A stretch of 45,903 bases of DNA, taken from contig JANQRO010000195.1 of NCBI GenBank assembly GCA_028284525.1, positions 1 to 45,903 on the forward strand. The letters are read 5' to 3'. Source of the stretch: Myxococcota bacterium (GTDB lineage: Bacteria; Myxococcota_A; UBA9160; PR03). Both the position numbers and the translations under genes were made by a program. Below, in pieces: positions 7,735-15,753 of the stretch (position 1 is the stretch's first letter; the number at the start of each line of letters is the position of its first letter). The notes beneath the pieces were generated by a model, which saw nothing but the letters and a program-made list of their open reading frames with translations, was not told the DNA's origin and searched no databases.

Positions 7735-8607
7735 TCAGTCGACCGAGACCGGCAGCCCGACGTGTTCCCGTAGCACGCGCTCGCGGTGCTCCATCAGCCG
7801 CGGGCTGGCGGCGTCCCGCAACGCTCCGTTCAACGCCGGATACATGGCGCGGTTGAAACGCATGATCGGGAGCTCCTCGCGGTCGAGGATCTCGACGAAG
7901 TTCGATGCGAAGGCCCAGTAGAGGTCGAGGGCCGAGAGCCGCTCGCCCACGAAGAAGACGCCGCCCCGCGTCTGGTTGGCCGCGAGCTCGGCGTCGAGCA
8001 GCGCCAGCGTGTCGGGGATGTTGCGGAGGGGCGCCGAGGCCTTGGCGTTGTGGGAGTACTTGCCGCCCAGGGGCTCGCCGGGGGTGAAGAAATCGCGCTG
8101 CTTGGCGCTCATCTTCGCCGGGTCGGCGGCGTCTCCCAGCTCGGCGAGGGCGAGACGCCCGTTCCAGAGCATGCCCTGGGGCGAGAGGATCTCGTGGGCG
8201 AGCCCGAACATCCGCACCCGCTCCTCGCCGCGCTGTGGCACGAGGGCCGGCTCGGGCTCGATCTGCTCGGCGAGGAGGAGCTGGTTCAGCCAGTCGCTCT
8301 TCACGATCTCGCCCCGCTTCGGGTCGCTGTAGACGAGCACCGGCGCCGAGGTCTGTGCCGTCCACGCGAAGAGCTCTTGCTGGGCATCGGGGTTCTGGTC
8401 GCTGAAGGGTGGGTGGAGCACCTTCTGGAAGGGAATCCCCTTGAGGTCGAGGACGGCGCGCAAGCTGAGCGCCCACCAGTTGGCCCAGTGCGGGTTGTCG
8501 GTGACGCGCACGCCGCCCGCCTCGCGCGCCTGGGCCACGGTCATCCAGCCGCTGCCCTCGAAGGGTCGCGACGCCGGCCAGCCCGGCGGCACCGCGGCCG
8601 CGCTCAC
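7735..8607 (-). CDS. Glutathione S-transferase-like protein
   Basis: Protein of 290 residues with a thioredoxin-fold first half (NWWALSLRAVLDLKGIPF..., then SAPVLVYSD) and a helical second half containing ALDLYWAFASNF, typical of GST C-terminal domains. The start is the GTG at 8607, overlapping the stop of the NTF2-like gene as GTGA; the longer ORF upstream is that gene's region in another frame. Possible roles are glutathione conjugation, isomerisation or dehalogenation of a catabolic intermediate. The N-terminus carries about 35 extra residues before the usual GST start, including VAQAREAGG. No clear catalytic Cys or Ser can be assigned. Confidence 0.78.
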   Translation of the reverse strand: MSAAAVPPGWPASRPFEGSGWMTVAQAREAGGVRVTDNPHWANWWALSLRAVLDLKGIPFQKVLHPPFSDQNPDAQQELFAWTAQTSAPVLVYSDPKRGEIVKSDWLNQLLLAEQIEPEPALVPQRGEERVRMFGLAHEILSPQGMLWNGRLALAELGDAADPAKMSAKQRDFFTPGEPLGGKYSHNAKASAPLRNIPDTLALLDAELAANQTRGGVFFVGERLSALDLYWAFASNFVEILDREELPIMRFNRAMYPALNGALRDAASPRLMEHRERVLREHVGLPVSVD

Positions 8608-9089
8608 GACGCGCGCTGCTCCTTGGCGCGTGCCGCCGCGACCTCCCAGACCCCGTGGTTCCCGGTCGCCCAGGTGACGGTGAGGCTGTACTTCTTGATC
8701 TTCCACCCCTGCTCGGTGCGCACCATGTCGTACTGGTAGTAGCCGGCCAGCACGTTCTCGTCGTTGCCCATCGGCGTCCGCACCACGTGTTGGGCGTGCA
8801 GATACGAGGTGCTCTTGGCGGTGTCGCCGCGGATGTCGTGGGTGTGGTTGGTGATGATGTGCTGGGTCGCGTCGAAGCCCTCGATCAGGTTCTCGGCGCG
8901 TCGCACCCACTCGTCGGCTCCCTTCACCACGACGCCGGGCCAGATCGAGGTGAAGTCCGCCTCGACGTCGTCGGTAAAGCAGCTCCGGAAGAGCTTCCAG
9001 TCACGCATATCGACGCCCAGGGCGTAGCGGTGGAAGACATCGCTGATCTCGGCGCGGTCGAGAAGGGTCTGGGTGGTGAGCTCGGTCAT
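8604..9089 (-). CDS. SnoaL/NTF2-like protein
   Basis: Protein of 161 residues with the cone-shaped NTF2/SnoaL fold. The N-terminal pattern DRAEISDVFHRYALGVDMRDW...CFTDDVEADF is characteristic of the SnoaL-like/LinA-like group. Relatives are ketosteroid isomerases, cyclases, dehydrochlorinases or subunits of larger complexes. The ATG at 9089 is followed by a normal N-terminus; the longer ORF is a frame shadow. It sits 29 bases after an SDR gene and overlaps the GST-like gene by GTGA. The exact reaction is not evident. Confidence 0.8.
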   Translation of the reverse strand: MTELTTQTLLDRAEISDVFHRYALGVDMRDWKLFRSCFTDDVEADFTSIWPGVVVKGADEWVRRAENLIEGFDATQHIITNHTHDIRGDTAKSTSYLHAQHVVRTPMGNDENVLAGYYQYDMVRTEQGWKIKKYSLTVTWATGNHGVWEVAAARAKEQRAS

Positions 9090-9118
9090 CGTTGCACTCC
9101 TGTGCGCGACGCGGCGCG

Positions 9119-10015
9119 CTATGCCCCGTAGGGCTTGATCGGGGTCCACGCGCCGGCGAGGGACGCGTCGAGCTGGTCGATGTCGTGGCCGCCCTCGAGG
9201 GTCACGTTGCCCGAGGGCCGCGGCTGGCTCATCAGCGCGATGCCCTCGCTGCTCACCAGGAAGTCCTGCCCGGTGATGTCGACGGCGGCGTCGGTGCACA
9301 GCCAGGTGACGAAGGAGGCCACGACGTCGGGGGTCCAGGACTCGAGACGCGAGAGGTCGACATGGGGCTCGCCGGCCTTCTCGGCGCGCTCGACGGCCTC
9401 GCGGAGCTGGTCGGACAGCGTCATCCGCGTCGCGGCCCGCGGCCGGATGCAGTTGACCCGCACGCCGTAGCGGCCGAGGTCGAGGGCCGCGGTGCGCGTG
9501 AACCCGGTGATTCCCTCTTTCGCCGCCGAGTAGTTCGACTGCCCCATGTTGCCGAGGCCCGACTCGCTGCTGGTGTTCACGATCACGCCGGAACGCTGGT
9601 CGCGGAACACCTCGGCGGCGGCCCGGGTACACGCGAAGGTGCCCTTCAGGTGCACGGCGATCACGAGATCCCACTCTTCCTCGCTCATCTTGTGGAGCAT
9701 ACGGTCGCGCAGGATGCCGGCGTTGTTGATCAGGATGTCGAGACGACCGAACTCGCCGAGGGCGGTCTGCACCAGGTCACGACCCGTCTCCATCTTGGAG
9801 ACGTCGCCGTAGTGGGGGATCGCCTTGCCGCCGGCCGCGACGATCGCGTCGGCGACCTCGTCGGCGGGCCCGTGGGCCCCGCCGGTGCCGTCGGCGCCAC
9901 CGCCGAAATCGTTCACCACCACGGCGGCGCCTGCCTTCGCAAGCTGTTCGCACTCCTGCTGGCCGATGCCTCGGCCACCACCGGTCACGATCGCGACACG
10001 TCCTTCAAGCCGCAT
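9119..10015 (-). CDS. SDR, 17-beta-HSD4-like 3-hydroxyacyl-CoA dehydrogenase
   Basis: Short-chain dehydrogenase of 298 residues with TGGGRGIG near residue 11 and NNAG. The catalytic serine is in NTSSESGLGNMG, followed by NYSAAKEG. The long insertion after the first beta-alpha unit (VVVNDFGGGADGTGG...PADEVADAI) is a hallmark of the SDR domain of multifunctional enzyme type 2, which oxidises 3-hydroxyacyl-CoA. A C-terminal extension of about 40 residues (from ALMSQPRP) is beyond the core fold. The start is ATG after AGAGGGCAAAGT. Neighbouring MaoC-like and crotonase genes support a beta-oxidation-type role. Confidence 0.88.
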   Translation of the reverse strand: MRLEGRVAIVTGGGRGIGQQECEQLAKAGAAVVVNDFGGGADGTGGAHGPADEVADAIVAAGGKAIPHYGDVSKMETGRDLVQTALGEFGRLDILINNAGILRDRMLHKMSEEEWDLVIAVHLKGTFACTRAAAEVFRDQRSGVIVNTSSESGLGNMGQSNYSAAKEGITGFTRTAALDLGRYGVRVNCIRPRAATRMTLSDQLREAVERAEKAGEPHVDLSRLESWTPDVVASFVTWLCTDAAVDITGQDFLVSSEGIALMSQPRPSGNVTLEGGHDIDQLDASLAGAWTPIKPYGA

Positions 10016-10060
10016 ACTTTGCCCTCTTGGAGTTGGGAGTGGGGGTCGCGTCCCCCGTCT

Positions 10061-10516
10061 CTAGGTCGTGGGATTCTTGAGGACCAGCTGCTGCATCTGG
10101 TAGTGCATCACCACCTCGCCGCGCTGGTTTACGATCTCGAAACGCGAGTTCAACACGCCTTTGTCGCCCTTGCTGGTCTCCCGCGCCGAGAGGACGGTGA
10201 CCCGGACCTGGAGAGTGTCGCCCACCAGGATCGGCTTGGGGATCCGCATCTCGTCGACCCCGAGGATCGCGACAAAGGTCTTCTCGTAGAGCCCGGTCCG
10301 GGTCGTGAGGCCCTGCGCCATCCCCCACACCATGGCGGCGGGGGCGAAGCGCCCGCCCCGGATCGGGCTCTCGTTCTCGATGTACTCGAGGTTGCAGAAG
10401 AGGTCCTCGTAGAGTCCCGAGAGCGCCACGAAGTTCACGATGTCGGTCTCGAAGACCGTGCGTTTCGGGGTCTCGTAGACGAAGCCCTCGGGAAAGTCCT
10501 CGAAGTAGTAGGGCAC
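10061..10516 (-). CDS. MaoC-family hotdog protein, atypical active site
   Basis: Protein of 151 residues with an acyl-dehydratase hotdog fold (YFEDFPEGF at the start, IPKPILVGDTLQVRVTV in the middle). The canonical catalytic segment SGDxNPxHxD reads SGLYEDLFCN, so the Asp and His of R-hydratases are not in place. This pattern belongs to a MaoC branch of unclear activity and may bind or hydrate a branched acyl-CoA by another residue set. The start is GTG, with GCAGGAGGCACC upstream. It lies 45 bases before the SDR gene on the same strand. Confidence 0.8.
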   Translation of the reverse strand: MPYYFEDFPEGFVYETPKRTVFETDIVNFVALSGLYEDLFCNLEYIENESPIRGGRFAPAAMVWGMAQGLTTRTGLYEKTFVAILGVDEMRIPKPILVGDTLQVRVTVLSARETSKGDKGVLNSRFEIVNQRGEVVMHYQMQQLVLKNPTT

Positions 10517-10581
10517 GCGGTGCCTCCTGCGGGGCCGACGCTCCGGCCGTCAGCGTGGTCCCGCGCTCGGGTCCACGACGA

Positions 10582-10598
10582 ACGAGTCCCGGGCTCGT
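10582..10598 (-). terminator. Hairpin immediately after the crotonase stop
   Basis: ACGAGTCCCGGGCTCGT is a 17-base near-perfect hairpin (one T-G wobble) directly downstream of the minus-strand crotonase stop. It sits in the 82-base gap before the MaoC-like gene. No T-tract follows, so it could tune expression within the operon rather than end it. Confidence 0.3.
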
Positions 10599-11387
10599 CT
10601 AGCGTCCCTTCCACTCGGGTTTGCGTTTCTCCACAAAGGCGGCGATGCCCTCGCGGCCGTCCTCGGTGCCCATCGCCGCGGCGATCGTCACGCCCTCGAG
10701 CTCGCCCGCCTGCTCGAGGGGGCTGTCGAGGCCGGCGTAGACGATGTTCTTGGCCCGCCCCAGGGCCCAGGCGGGGCCGTTCGCGAGGGACTGGGCCAGT
10801 TCGGCGGTAGCCTGGTCGACCTGGTCGTCGGGCACCACCCGGTTCACCAGCCCCCAGGCTTCGGCTTCCTCCGCCGAGAGCACGCGGTTGGTCAGGGTGA
10901 GGTCGAGCATCCGGCGCAACCCGATGTGACGCGCGACGAAGTAGGTCGAGGTGCCGTCGGGGGTCACACCGGCCCTGGTGTAGGCCATCGTGAACTTGGC
11001 CGACTCGCCACACACCACCAGGTCGAAGGCGCTCACGATCGAGAGCCCGGCGCCTCCCGCCGCGCCGTTCACGCCCGCCACCACGGGCTTGGACACGCGG
11101 TTCATCTTGTAGATGGCGCCGTGGAAGTCGGTGAGCATGTCGCTGGCGAGCTTGGGCAAGCCGTCTCCCGCGGCGTGGAACTCCTTCAGGTCGCCGCCCG
11201 CGCAGAACACCTTGCCTTCGGCGGTGATCGACACGGCCTTCACCGCGTCGTCCCACTCCACCTCGAGCATCGCGGAGCGCAGGTCGCGGGAGAAGGCGGG
11301 GTTCACCGCGTTGGCGCCCTCGGGACGGGTGAAGCGGATGTGGGCCACGCCGTCGCGGGCTTCGTAGTCGAGGGTGTCGAGCTTCAT
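10599..11387 (-). CDS. Enoyl-CoA hydratase/isomerase (crotonase) family, PaaG-like
   Basis: Crotonase-fold protein of 262 residues. The oxyanion-hole segments are visible at AEGKVFCAGGDLKEF and VNGAAGGAGLSIV. The first hydratase Glu is absent (GAGLSIV where GGGxEL is usual). The second region reads AYTRAGVTPDG, without the usual PE, but with an Asp in the place used by PaaG-type isomerases and 4-chlorobenzoyl-CoA dehalogenases. Double-bond isomerisation is therefore more likely than simple hydration. The start is ATG at 11387. It follows the CoA-ester lyase by 49 bases on the same strand. Confidence 0.9.
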   Translation of the reverse strand: MKLDTLDYEARDGVAHIRFTRPEGANAVNPAFSRDLRSAMLEVEWDDAVKAVSITAEGKVFCAGGDLKEFHAAGDGLPKLASDMLTDFHGAIYKMNRVSKPVVAGVNGAAGGAGLSIVSAFDLVVCGESAKFTMAYTRAGVTPDGTSTYFVARHIGLRRMLDLTLTNRVLSAEEAEAWGLVNRVVPDDQVDQATAELAQSLANGPAWALGRAKNIVYAGLDSPLEQAGELEGVTIAAAMGTEDGREGIAAFVEKRKPEWKGR

Positions 11388-11436
11388 GGGGGGTGGGTCC
11401 GGTCCTTTGTCCTGGTTCGTGGGAGGGGCGCGACTT

Positions 11437-12354
11437 CTACAGCGCCTCGACCATCGGGTAGTCGCCCACCTCGAGCCCGAAGCTCTCGGCCTGTTCCAGC
11501 AGGTCGAGGGCGTTTCGCACGTGGGCGTAGTCGATCATCATGCCGTCGTAGGTGACCGCCGCGATGCCGGCGCGCTCGGCGTCGGCCATCGCCTGCATCA
11601 CGCCCTTGTTCCACTCGATCTCGTCGGGGGACGGGGCGAAGACCTCGTTGGCGATGGGGATCGCCGTGGGGTGGATCGCGAGGGCGCAGCGATAGCCGAT
11701 CTCGCGGGCGCGCTGGAGCTGCTCGCGCACCAGCGCGGTGTCCCCGACTTCGAGCGAGCCGATCGAGAGCGGGTACTCGATGCCGGCGGCGCGGGCGGCC
11801 AGGAGGACGTGGGAGGAGAGCGCCAGGGTCTCGAGGTTGCTCCGCGTCCACTTGTATCCGATCGCCTTGGTGATGTCGCCGGAGCGCGCGCTGGCGCCAC
11901 CCGCGATGTTGCCGACCCGGGGACACGCCGTCGCGAGTTCGTAGGCGTCCTGGATGCCGCGGGCCGTCTCGGGCAGCGCCACGATCTCCACGCTCCCCGC
12001 AGCGAGCCCGGCCTTGCGTTCGAAGAGCTCGATCCAGGCGTCGACCTTGAGCACCTCCTCGACGCGTTCGAGCTTGGGGACCGCCACCGCCACCAGGCCT
12101 TCGGTGACGATCGCCTCGATGTCCTCACCGGTGAGACCCGTGTCGACGCCGTTCACCCGCACCACCACCGGAACCTCGCGCTCGCGCAGACGCTCGATGC
12201 CGGCGCGCACGATGCCCCGGGCCTCGGTCTTCTCGTCGTTGGGCACCGCGTCCTCGAGGTCGAGGATCAGCGCGTCGGAGCCGTACTTGGGGGCTTTGTC
12301 GATCCACTCCGGGCGGTTGCCCGGGACGAAGAGAATCGATCGGTAGAGCTTCAT
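11437..12354 (-). CDS. HpcH/HpaI-family CoA ester lyase (CitE-like)
   Basis: TIM-barrel lyase of 305 residues like citrate lyase beta, malyl-CoA or citramalyl-CoA lyase, which splits a 3-hydroxy-acyl-CoA to an acyl-CoA and an oxoacid. It begins with RSILFVPGNRPEW, followed by DALILDLEDAVP, whose acidic residues bind Mg. VVRVNGVDTG carries the substrate-binding Arg. Further on come AVPKLERVEEV and VALPETARGI. The ATG at 12354 starts at the family's usual N-terminus; the ORF extension upstream is intergenic. It is the first gene of the long minus-strand run and diverges from an esterase gene. Likely a late carbon-chain cleavage step. Confidence 0.9.
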   Translation of the reverse strand: MKLYRSILFVPGNRPEWIDKAPKYGSDALILDLEDAVPNDEKTEARGIVRAGIERLREREVPVVVRVNGVDTGLTGEDIEAIVTEGLVAVAVPKLERVEEVLKVDAWIELFERKAGLAAGSVEIVALPETARGIQDAYELATACPRVGNIAGGASARSGDITKAIGYKWTRSNLETLALSSHVLLAARAAGIEYPLSIGSLEVGDTALVREQLQRAREIGYRCALAIHPTAIPIANEVFAPSPDEIEWNKGVMQAMADAERAGIAAVTYDGMMIDYAHVRNALDLLEQAESFGLEVGDYPMVEAL

Positions 12355-12469
12355 GGGGGTCTCGGGGTGGGGGAGGAGGAGACGTGCGAGCGTACCCCAC
12401 CGGCGCGGGGGGCGGCAGCGCGCGACGCGGGCTTCGCCCGGGCCGATGGAAGGCCCCGAGCGCGCGGTG

Positions 12470-12475
12470 TAGCGT
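12470..12475 (+). promoter_or_regulatory. Candidate -10 element for the esterase-VOC operon
   Basis: TAGCGT lies about 40 bases before the esterase start in the 160-base divergent region. A poor -35-like TGGAAG is 17 bases upstream. It matches the TANNNT pattern that recurs before most plus-strand operons in this window. Confidence 0.28.
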
Positions 12476-12514
12476 TGCCCCGTTCCCGATTCCGCGACCC
12501 GAGGAGGCCGACCC

Positions 12515-13480
12515 ATGGCTGGCATCGATGTGATGGCGCGTCTGGACGCCGACCACCAGGCAGTGCTCAACGCGATCCCCGAGGATTTTCTGGATCTCGC
12601 GAACCTCGAGAAGACCCGCATCCAGTTCGACGAGACCCGGCGCAACATGGCCTCCGGCGAGCGCCCCGAGGGCATGACGATCGAGGACGTCTTCGCCCCG
12701 GGTCCGGAGGGCGCGCCCGAGGTGATGGTGCGGCTCTATCGCCCGGCGGGTCTCGAGACCCCCGCGCCGCTCTTCTACTGGATCCACGGCGGGGGCATGG
12801 TGCTCGGGAAGGTCGAGCACGACGACGATCTGTGTATGGCGCGGGCCGAGCGGCTCGGCGTGCTAGTGGCCTCGGTGGAATACCGCCTCGCGCCGGAGCA
12901 CCCCTTCCCGGCCCCGGTCGAGGATTGTCACGCCGGTCTCGCGTTTCTCGACGCCAACGCGGACCGCTTTGGCATCCGACGCGACCGGATCGCCATCGGC
13001 GGCGCCAGCGCCGGGGGCGGGATCGCCGCGGGGCTCGCGCTCCTGGCCCGCGACCGCGGCGAGGTGGACATCGCCTTCCAGTTCCTCGTCTACCCGATGC
13101 TCGATGACCGGAACATCACCGAGAGCAGCCACGCGATCCAGGATCCGCGGTTGTGGAATCGCACCGCAAACGGGCAGGGTTGGAACGCCTACCTCGCGGG
13201 CCGCGCCGGGGCCGACGACGTCTCGCCCTACGCCGCGCCGGCCCGGGCCACCGACCTCGCCGGGTTGCCCCCGGCCTACATCAACGTGGGCGACCTCGAC
13301 CTCTTCGTCGACGAGGACGTGGCCTACGCCCAGGCGTTGATGCGCGCCGGCGTCCCCGCCGAGCTCCACGTCTATCCGGGAGCCTTCCACGGCTCCAACA
13401 TGTTCGTCTCGCGCTCGCCGCTCTCGAAGCGCTGGCGCGACGACGAGTGGGGTGCGCTCGAACGCGCGCTCCGGGCCTAG
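12515..13480 (+). CDS. Alpha/beta hydrolase, hormone-sensitive-lipase family esterase
   Basis: Esterase of 321 residues. The HGGG oxyanion motif occurs in WIHGGGMVLG near residue 89. The nucleophile elbow is GGASAGGG, a variant of GDSAGG with Ala in place of Asp before Ser. YRLAPEHPFPAPVED is a further family signature, and DEDVAYAQ plus GAFHGSN near the C-terminus supply Asp and His. ATG after GAGGAGGCCGACCC. It is followed 13 bases later by a VOC gene, probably in one operon. Acyl esters or lactones, such as Baeyer-Villiger products, are reasonable substrates. Confidence 0.92.
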   Translation: MAGIDVMARLDADHQAVLNAIPEDFLDLANLEKTRIQFDETRRNMASGERPEGMTIEDVFAPGPEGAPEVMVRLYRPAGLETPAPLFYWIHGGGMVLGKVEHDDDLCMARAERLGVLVASVEYRLAPEHPFPAPVEDCHAGLAFLDANADRFGIRRDRIAIGGASAGGGIAAGLALLARDRGEVDIAFQFLVYPMLDDRNITESSHAIQDPRLWNRTANGQGWNAYLAGRAGADDVSPYAAPARATDLAGLPPAYINVGDLDLFVDEDVAYAQALMRAGVPAELHVYPGAFHGSNMFVSRSPLSKRWRDDEWGALERALRA

Positions 13481-13493
13481 AGGAGGGCCGACG

Positions 13494-13943
13494 ATGTTGC
13501 AGCGTCTCTTTCACGTGAACATCTGCGTCCGCGACATGGAGCGCTCGATCGCGTTCTACGAGCGGCTCGGCTTCAAGAAGGTCAACGACTTCGTCCTCGA
13601 AGGGGGCGACGTCGGCGAAGCCCTGGGGCTGGCCGACGTGAAGAAGCTGCGCGGTGTGTTCATGCGTCTGGGCGACGACGAGACCGCGCCGGTGATCGAC
13701 CTCGTGCAGTTCCTCGAGCCGGCACCCCGCGGCGAGCCCTACCCGACCCTCAACAACATCGGGATCTGTCGCATCGCCTTCAGCGTCGAAGACATCGACA
13801 AGGCCACCGCGACCCTCGAAGAGATGGGGGTCGAGTTCGTCGCGCCGATGAAGAAGGTGACCGGGGTGGGCGACGCCGAGATCGGCGTCGTGTGCTTCAA
13901 GGACCCCGACGGCACCGTCCTCGAGCTGCTCTCGGGCATGTAG
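13494..13943 (+). CDS. VOC (glyoxalase/dioxygenase superfamily) protein
   Basis: Small metal-dependent vicinal-oxygen-chelate protein of 149 residues. It shows the paired beta-alpha-beta-beta-beta modules: FHVNICVRDMERSIAFYERLGF at the start and GICRIAFSVEDIDKATATLEEMG in the second half, ending in FKDPDGTVLELL. The first module's His near residue 7 and the Glu of LELL are likely metal ligands. The start is ATG after AGGAGGGCCGACG; the track's longer ORF overlaps the esterase. Activities in this family include glyoxalase, epimerase and ring-cleaving dioxygenase, and none can be chosen here. Confidence 0.85.
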   Translation: MLQRLFHVNICVRDMERSIAFYERLGFKKVNDFVLEGGDVGEALGLADVKKLRGVFMRLGDDETAPVIDLVQFLEPAPRGEPYPTLNNIGICRIAFSVEDIDKATATLEEMGVEFVAPMKKVTGVGDAEIGVVCFKDPDGTVLELLSGM

Positions 13944-13958
13944 CCGGCCGGGTCGGCT

Positions 13959-14351
13959 TCAGCGACTCCAGTCGGCGACCGCGTAGTCGTCGGGGACCTG
14001 GACGAAGAGCACCCGCGCCGGGCCCGCGGTGACCCGGGTGAGGTGACCCTGGCCGCCGACGTCCTCGGCCGCGAAGAGTCCGCCCGGGCCCCACTGTCGG
14101 ACCTCGCGGTCGGTGGTCTCGACCTCGACCTGGCCCTCGAGCACCAGGACGAGCTGACGCTGGGGCGCGTTGTGCCAGCCCTGGTCGAGGCCGTCGGGGA
14201 GCTCGACCAGCACGGCCTCGGATCCCGGCACCGACGAGGTGAGGCGGAGGGTGTGGCCGAAGGCGTCGTCCCGCGTGTTCGGGAACGCGACCTCGAGGTC
14301 CTCGAAGCGGGAGCCGCCGTCCTCGGTTTCGTAGAAACGGGTGATGCGCAT
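13959..14351 (-). CDS. Small cupin-fold protein
   Basis: Protein of 130 residues with a cupin-like barrel. It starts MRITRFYETEDGGSRFEDLEV and carries GWHNAPQRQLVLVLEGQVEVETTDRE followed by GPGGLFAAEDVGGQGH, where normal cupin motifs 1 and 2 would sit. The His in GWHN and the terminal His in GQGH are possible ligands, but a full His3Glu set is not obvious. The start is ATG, with CCGGAGGCA close by and a possible -10 (TAGCAT) just upstream, giving a very short leader. Function unknown. Confidence 0.75.
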   Translation of the reverse strand: MRITRFYETEDGGSRFEDLEVAFPNTRDDAFGHTLRLTSSVPGSEAVLVELPDGLDQGWHNAPQRQLVLVLEGQVEVETTDREVRQWGPGGLFAAEDVGGQGHLTRVTAGPARVLFVQVPDDYAVADWSR

Positions 14352-14452
14352 CGCGGGGTGCCTCCGGATCCGATGCTACGCCGGGCCGGCGAGCGCCGCC
14401 GCGGTGTGGGCGGTGGGCCCCCCGGAGCCGCGCCGGACCCCGGTGATTCGGG

Positions 14453-14458
14453 TAGGCT
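14453..14458 (+). promoter_or_regulatory. Candidate -10 element for the CoA-transferase operon
   Basis: TAGGCT sits about 44 bases before the CoA-transferase start in the 150-base divergent gap. No credible -35 is seen. On the other strand TAGCAT (14373-14378) is close to the small cupin gene's start and could serve it. Confidence 0.28.
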
Positions 14459-14501
14459 GTGGGCCGCCCGCGCCGGCGGGCCGAACGAGGAGACCAGGGG
14501 T

Positions 14502-15710
14502 ATGAGCTCACCGGTGCCGGTTCTGAACGGCTTGCGTGTGGTGGAGATGACGGTGTGGGTCGCCGGCCCCTCGGCGGGCGGCATCATGGCCGATTGGGGC
14601 GCCGACGTGATCAAGGTCGAGCCGCCGGTCGGCGACCCCCAGCGCAACCTCTTCAAGGCGATCGGCTACCGCGAAGACATGCCGAACCCGGCCTTCGCCA
14701 TCGACAACCGGGGGAAGCGCAGCGTCGTCCTCGACCTGCGCAGCGACGAGGGCAAGGCCGCCATGGAGCGGCTCCTCGAGGGCGCCGACGTCTTCCTCAC
14801 GAACATGCGCCCGGCCGCGATGGAGCGTCTCGGGCTTCACCCCGACCAGGTGAGCGCCCGGCACCCCGAGCTCATCTACGCCACGGTGACGGGCTACGGC
14901 CTCGACGGCCCCGAGGCCCACCGCCCGGGCTACGACATCGGCGCCTTCTGGGCGCGGGGTGGCATCGCCCGACACCTGGTCGCGAAGGACGCGGCGCCGG
15001 TGGGCGTCCGCGCAGGGCTCGGCGATCACGTCACCGGAATCAGCACGGTCTCCGGCATCCTGGGCGCCCTCTACGAGCGTCAGCGCACCGGGAAGGGTCG
15101 GGTGGTCGAGACCTCGCTCCTCCGCGCGGGTGCCTACACGATCGGCGGGGACATCGGCATCCAGCTCGAGTTCGGTCGGATCGAGTCGACCAAGGATCGC
15201 GACAAACAGCCCCTCGCCCTGGTGAACAGCTACGAGGCGGGAGACGGCAAGTGGCTGTGGCTGATCGGTCTCGAGGCCGACCGCCACTTCCCGGGCGTGC
15301 TGCGCGCCCTCGACCGCGAAGAGCTCGCCGACGACCCGCGCTTCAAGGACGCCAAGGCACGCAAGCGCAACTGCGAGGCGTTGATCGCCGAGTTCGACGT
15401 CACCTTCAAGTCGAAGCCCCGCGAGTACTGGGCCGAGCGCTTCGACGAGAACGACGTGTGGTGGGCGCCGGCCCAGAGCCTGGCCGAGGTGGTGGAGGAC
15501 GAACAGCTCCACGCCGCCGGAGGCTTCCTCGAGATCCCGGCGGGCGAGGTCGAGGACACGATGACCGCCGTGGCGTCGCCGGTGACCTTCCGCGGCGACC
15601 CGCTCACCCACACCGGACCGATCCCGGCCCTCGGCCAGCACACCCGCGAGGTGCTCGAGGAGATCGGTCTCGGCGCCGACGAGATCGACCGCGTCACCAA
15701 GGACGTCTGA
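14502..15710 (+). CDS. Family III CoA-transferase (CaiB/BaiF)
   Basis: CoA-transferase of 402 residues that moves CoA between carboxylic acids through an aspartyl-CoA anhydride. The N-terminal LRVVEMTVWVAGPSAG and GADVIKVEPP are family signatures, as is FAIDNRGKRSVVLDL. The catalytic Asp is Asp175 in GLGDHVTG. The length is normal for the family. The ATG follows GAGGAGACCAGGGGT; the longer ORF upstream is an intergenic read-through. It is first in an operon with a PQQ dehydrogenase (43 bases away) and a second CoA-transferase-like gene. It probably activates the acid whose alcohol or aldehyde precursor is oxidised by the dehydrogenase. Confidence 0.93.
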   Translation: MSSPVPVLNGLRVVEMTVWVAGPSAGGIMADWGADVIKVEPPVGDPQRNLFKAIGYREDMPNPAFAIDNRGKRSVVLDLRSDEGKAAMERLLEGADVFLTNMRPAAMERLGLHPDQVSARHPELIYATVTGYGLDGPEAHRPGYDIGAFWARGGIARHLVAKDAAPVGVRAGLGDHVTGISTVSGILGALYERQRTGKGRVVETSLLRAGAYTIGGDIGIQLEFGRIESTKDRDKQPLALVNSYEAGDGKWLWLIGLEADRHFPGVLRALDREELADDPRFKDAKARKRNCEALIAEFDVTFKSKPREYWAERFDENDVWWAPAQSLAEVVEDEQLHAAGGFLEIPAGEVEDTMTAVASPVTFRGDPLTHTGPIPALGQHTREVLEEIGLGADEIDRVTKDV

Positions 15711-15753
15711 ATCACCGCGTGCCGACCGCCCGTTCATTGCGAGAGGACCCACG

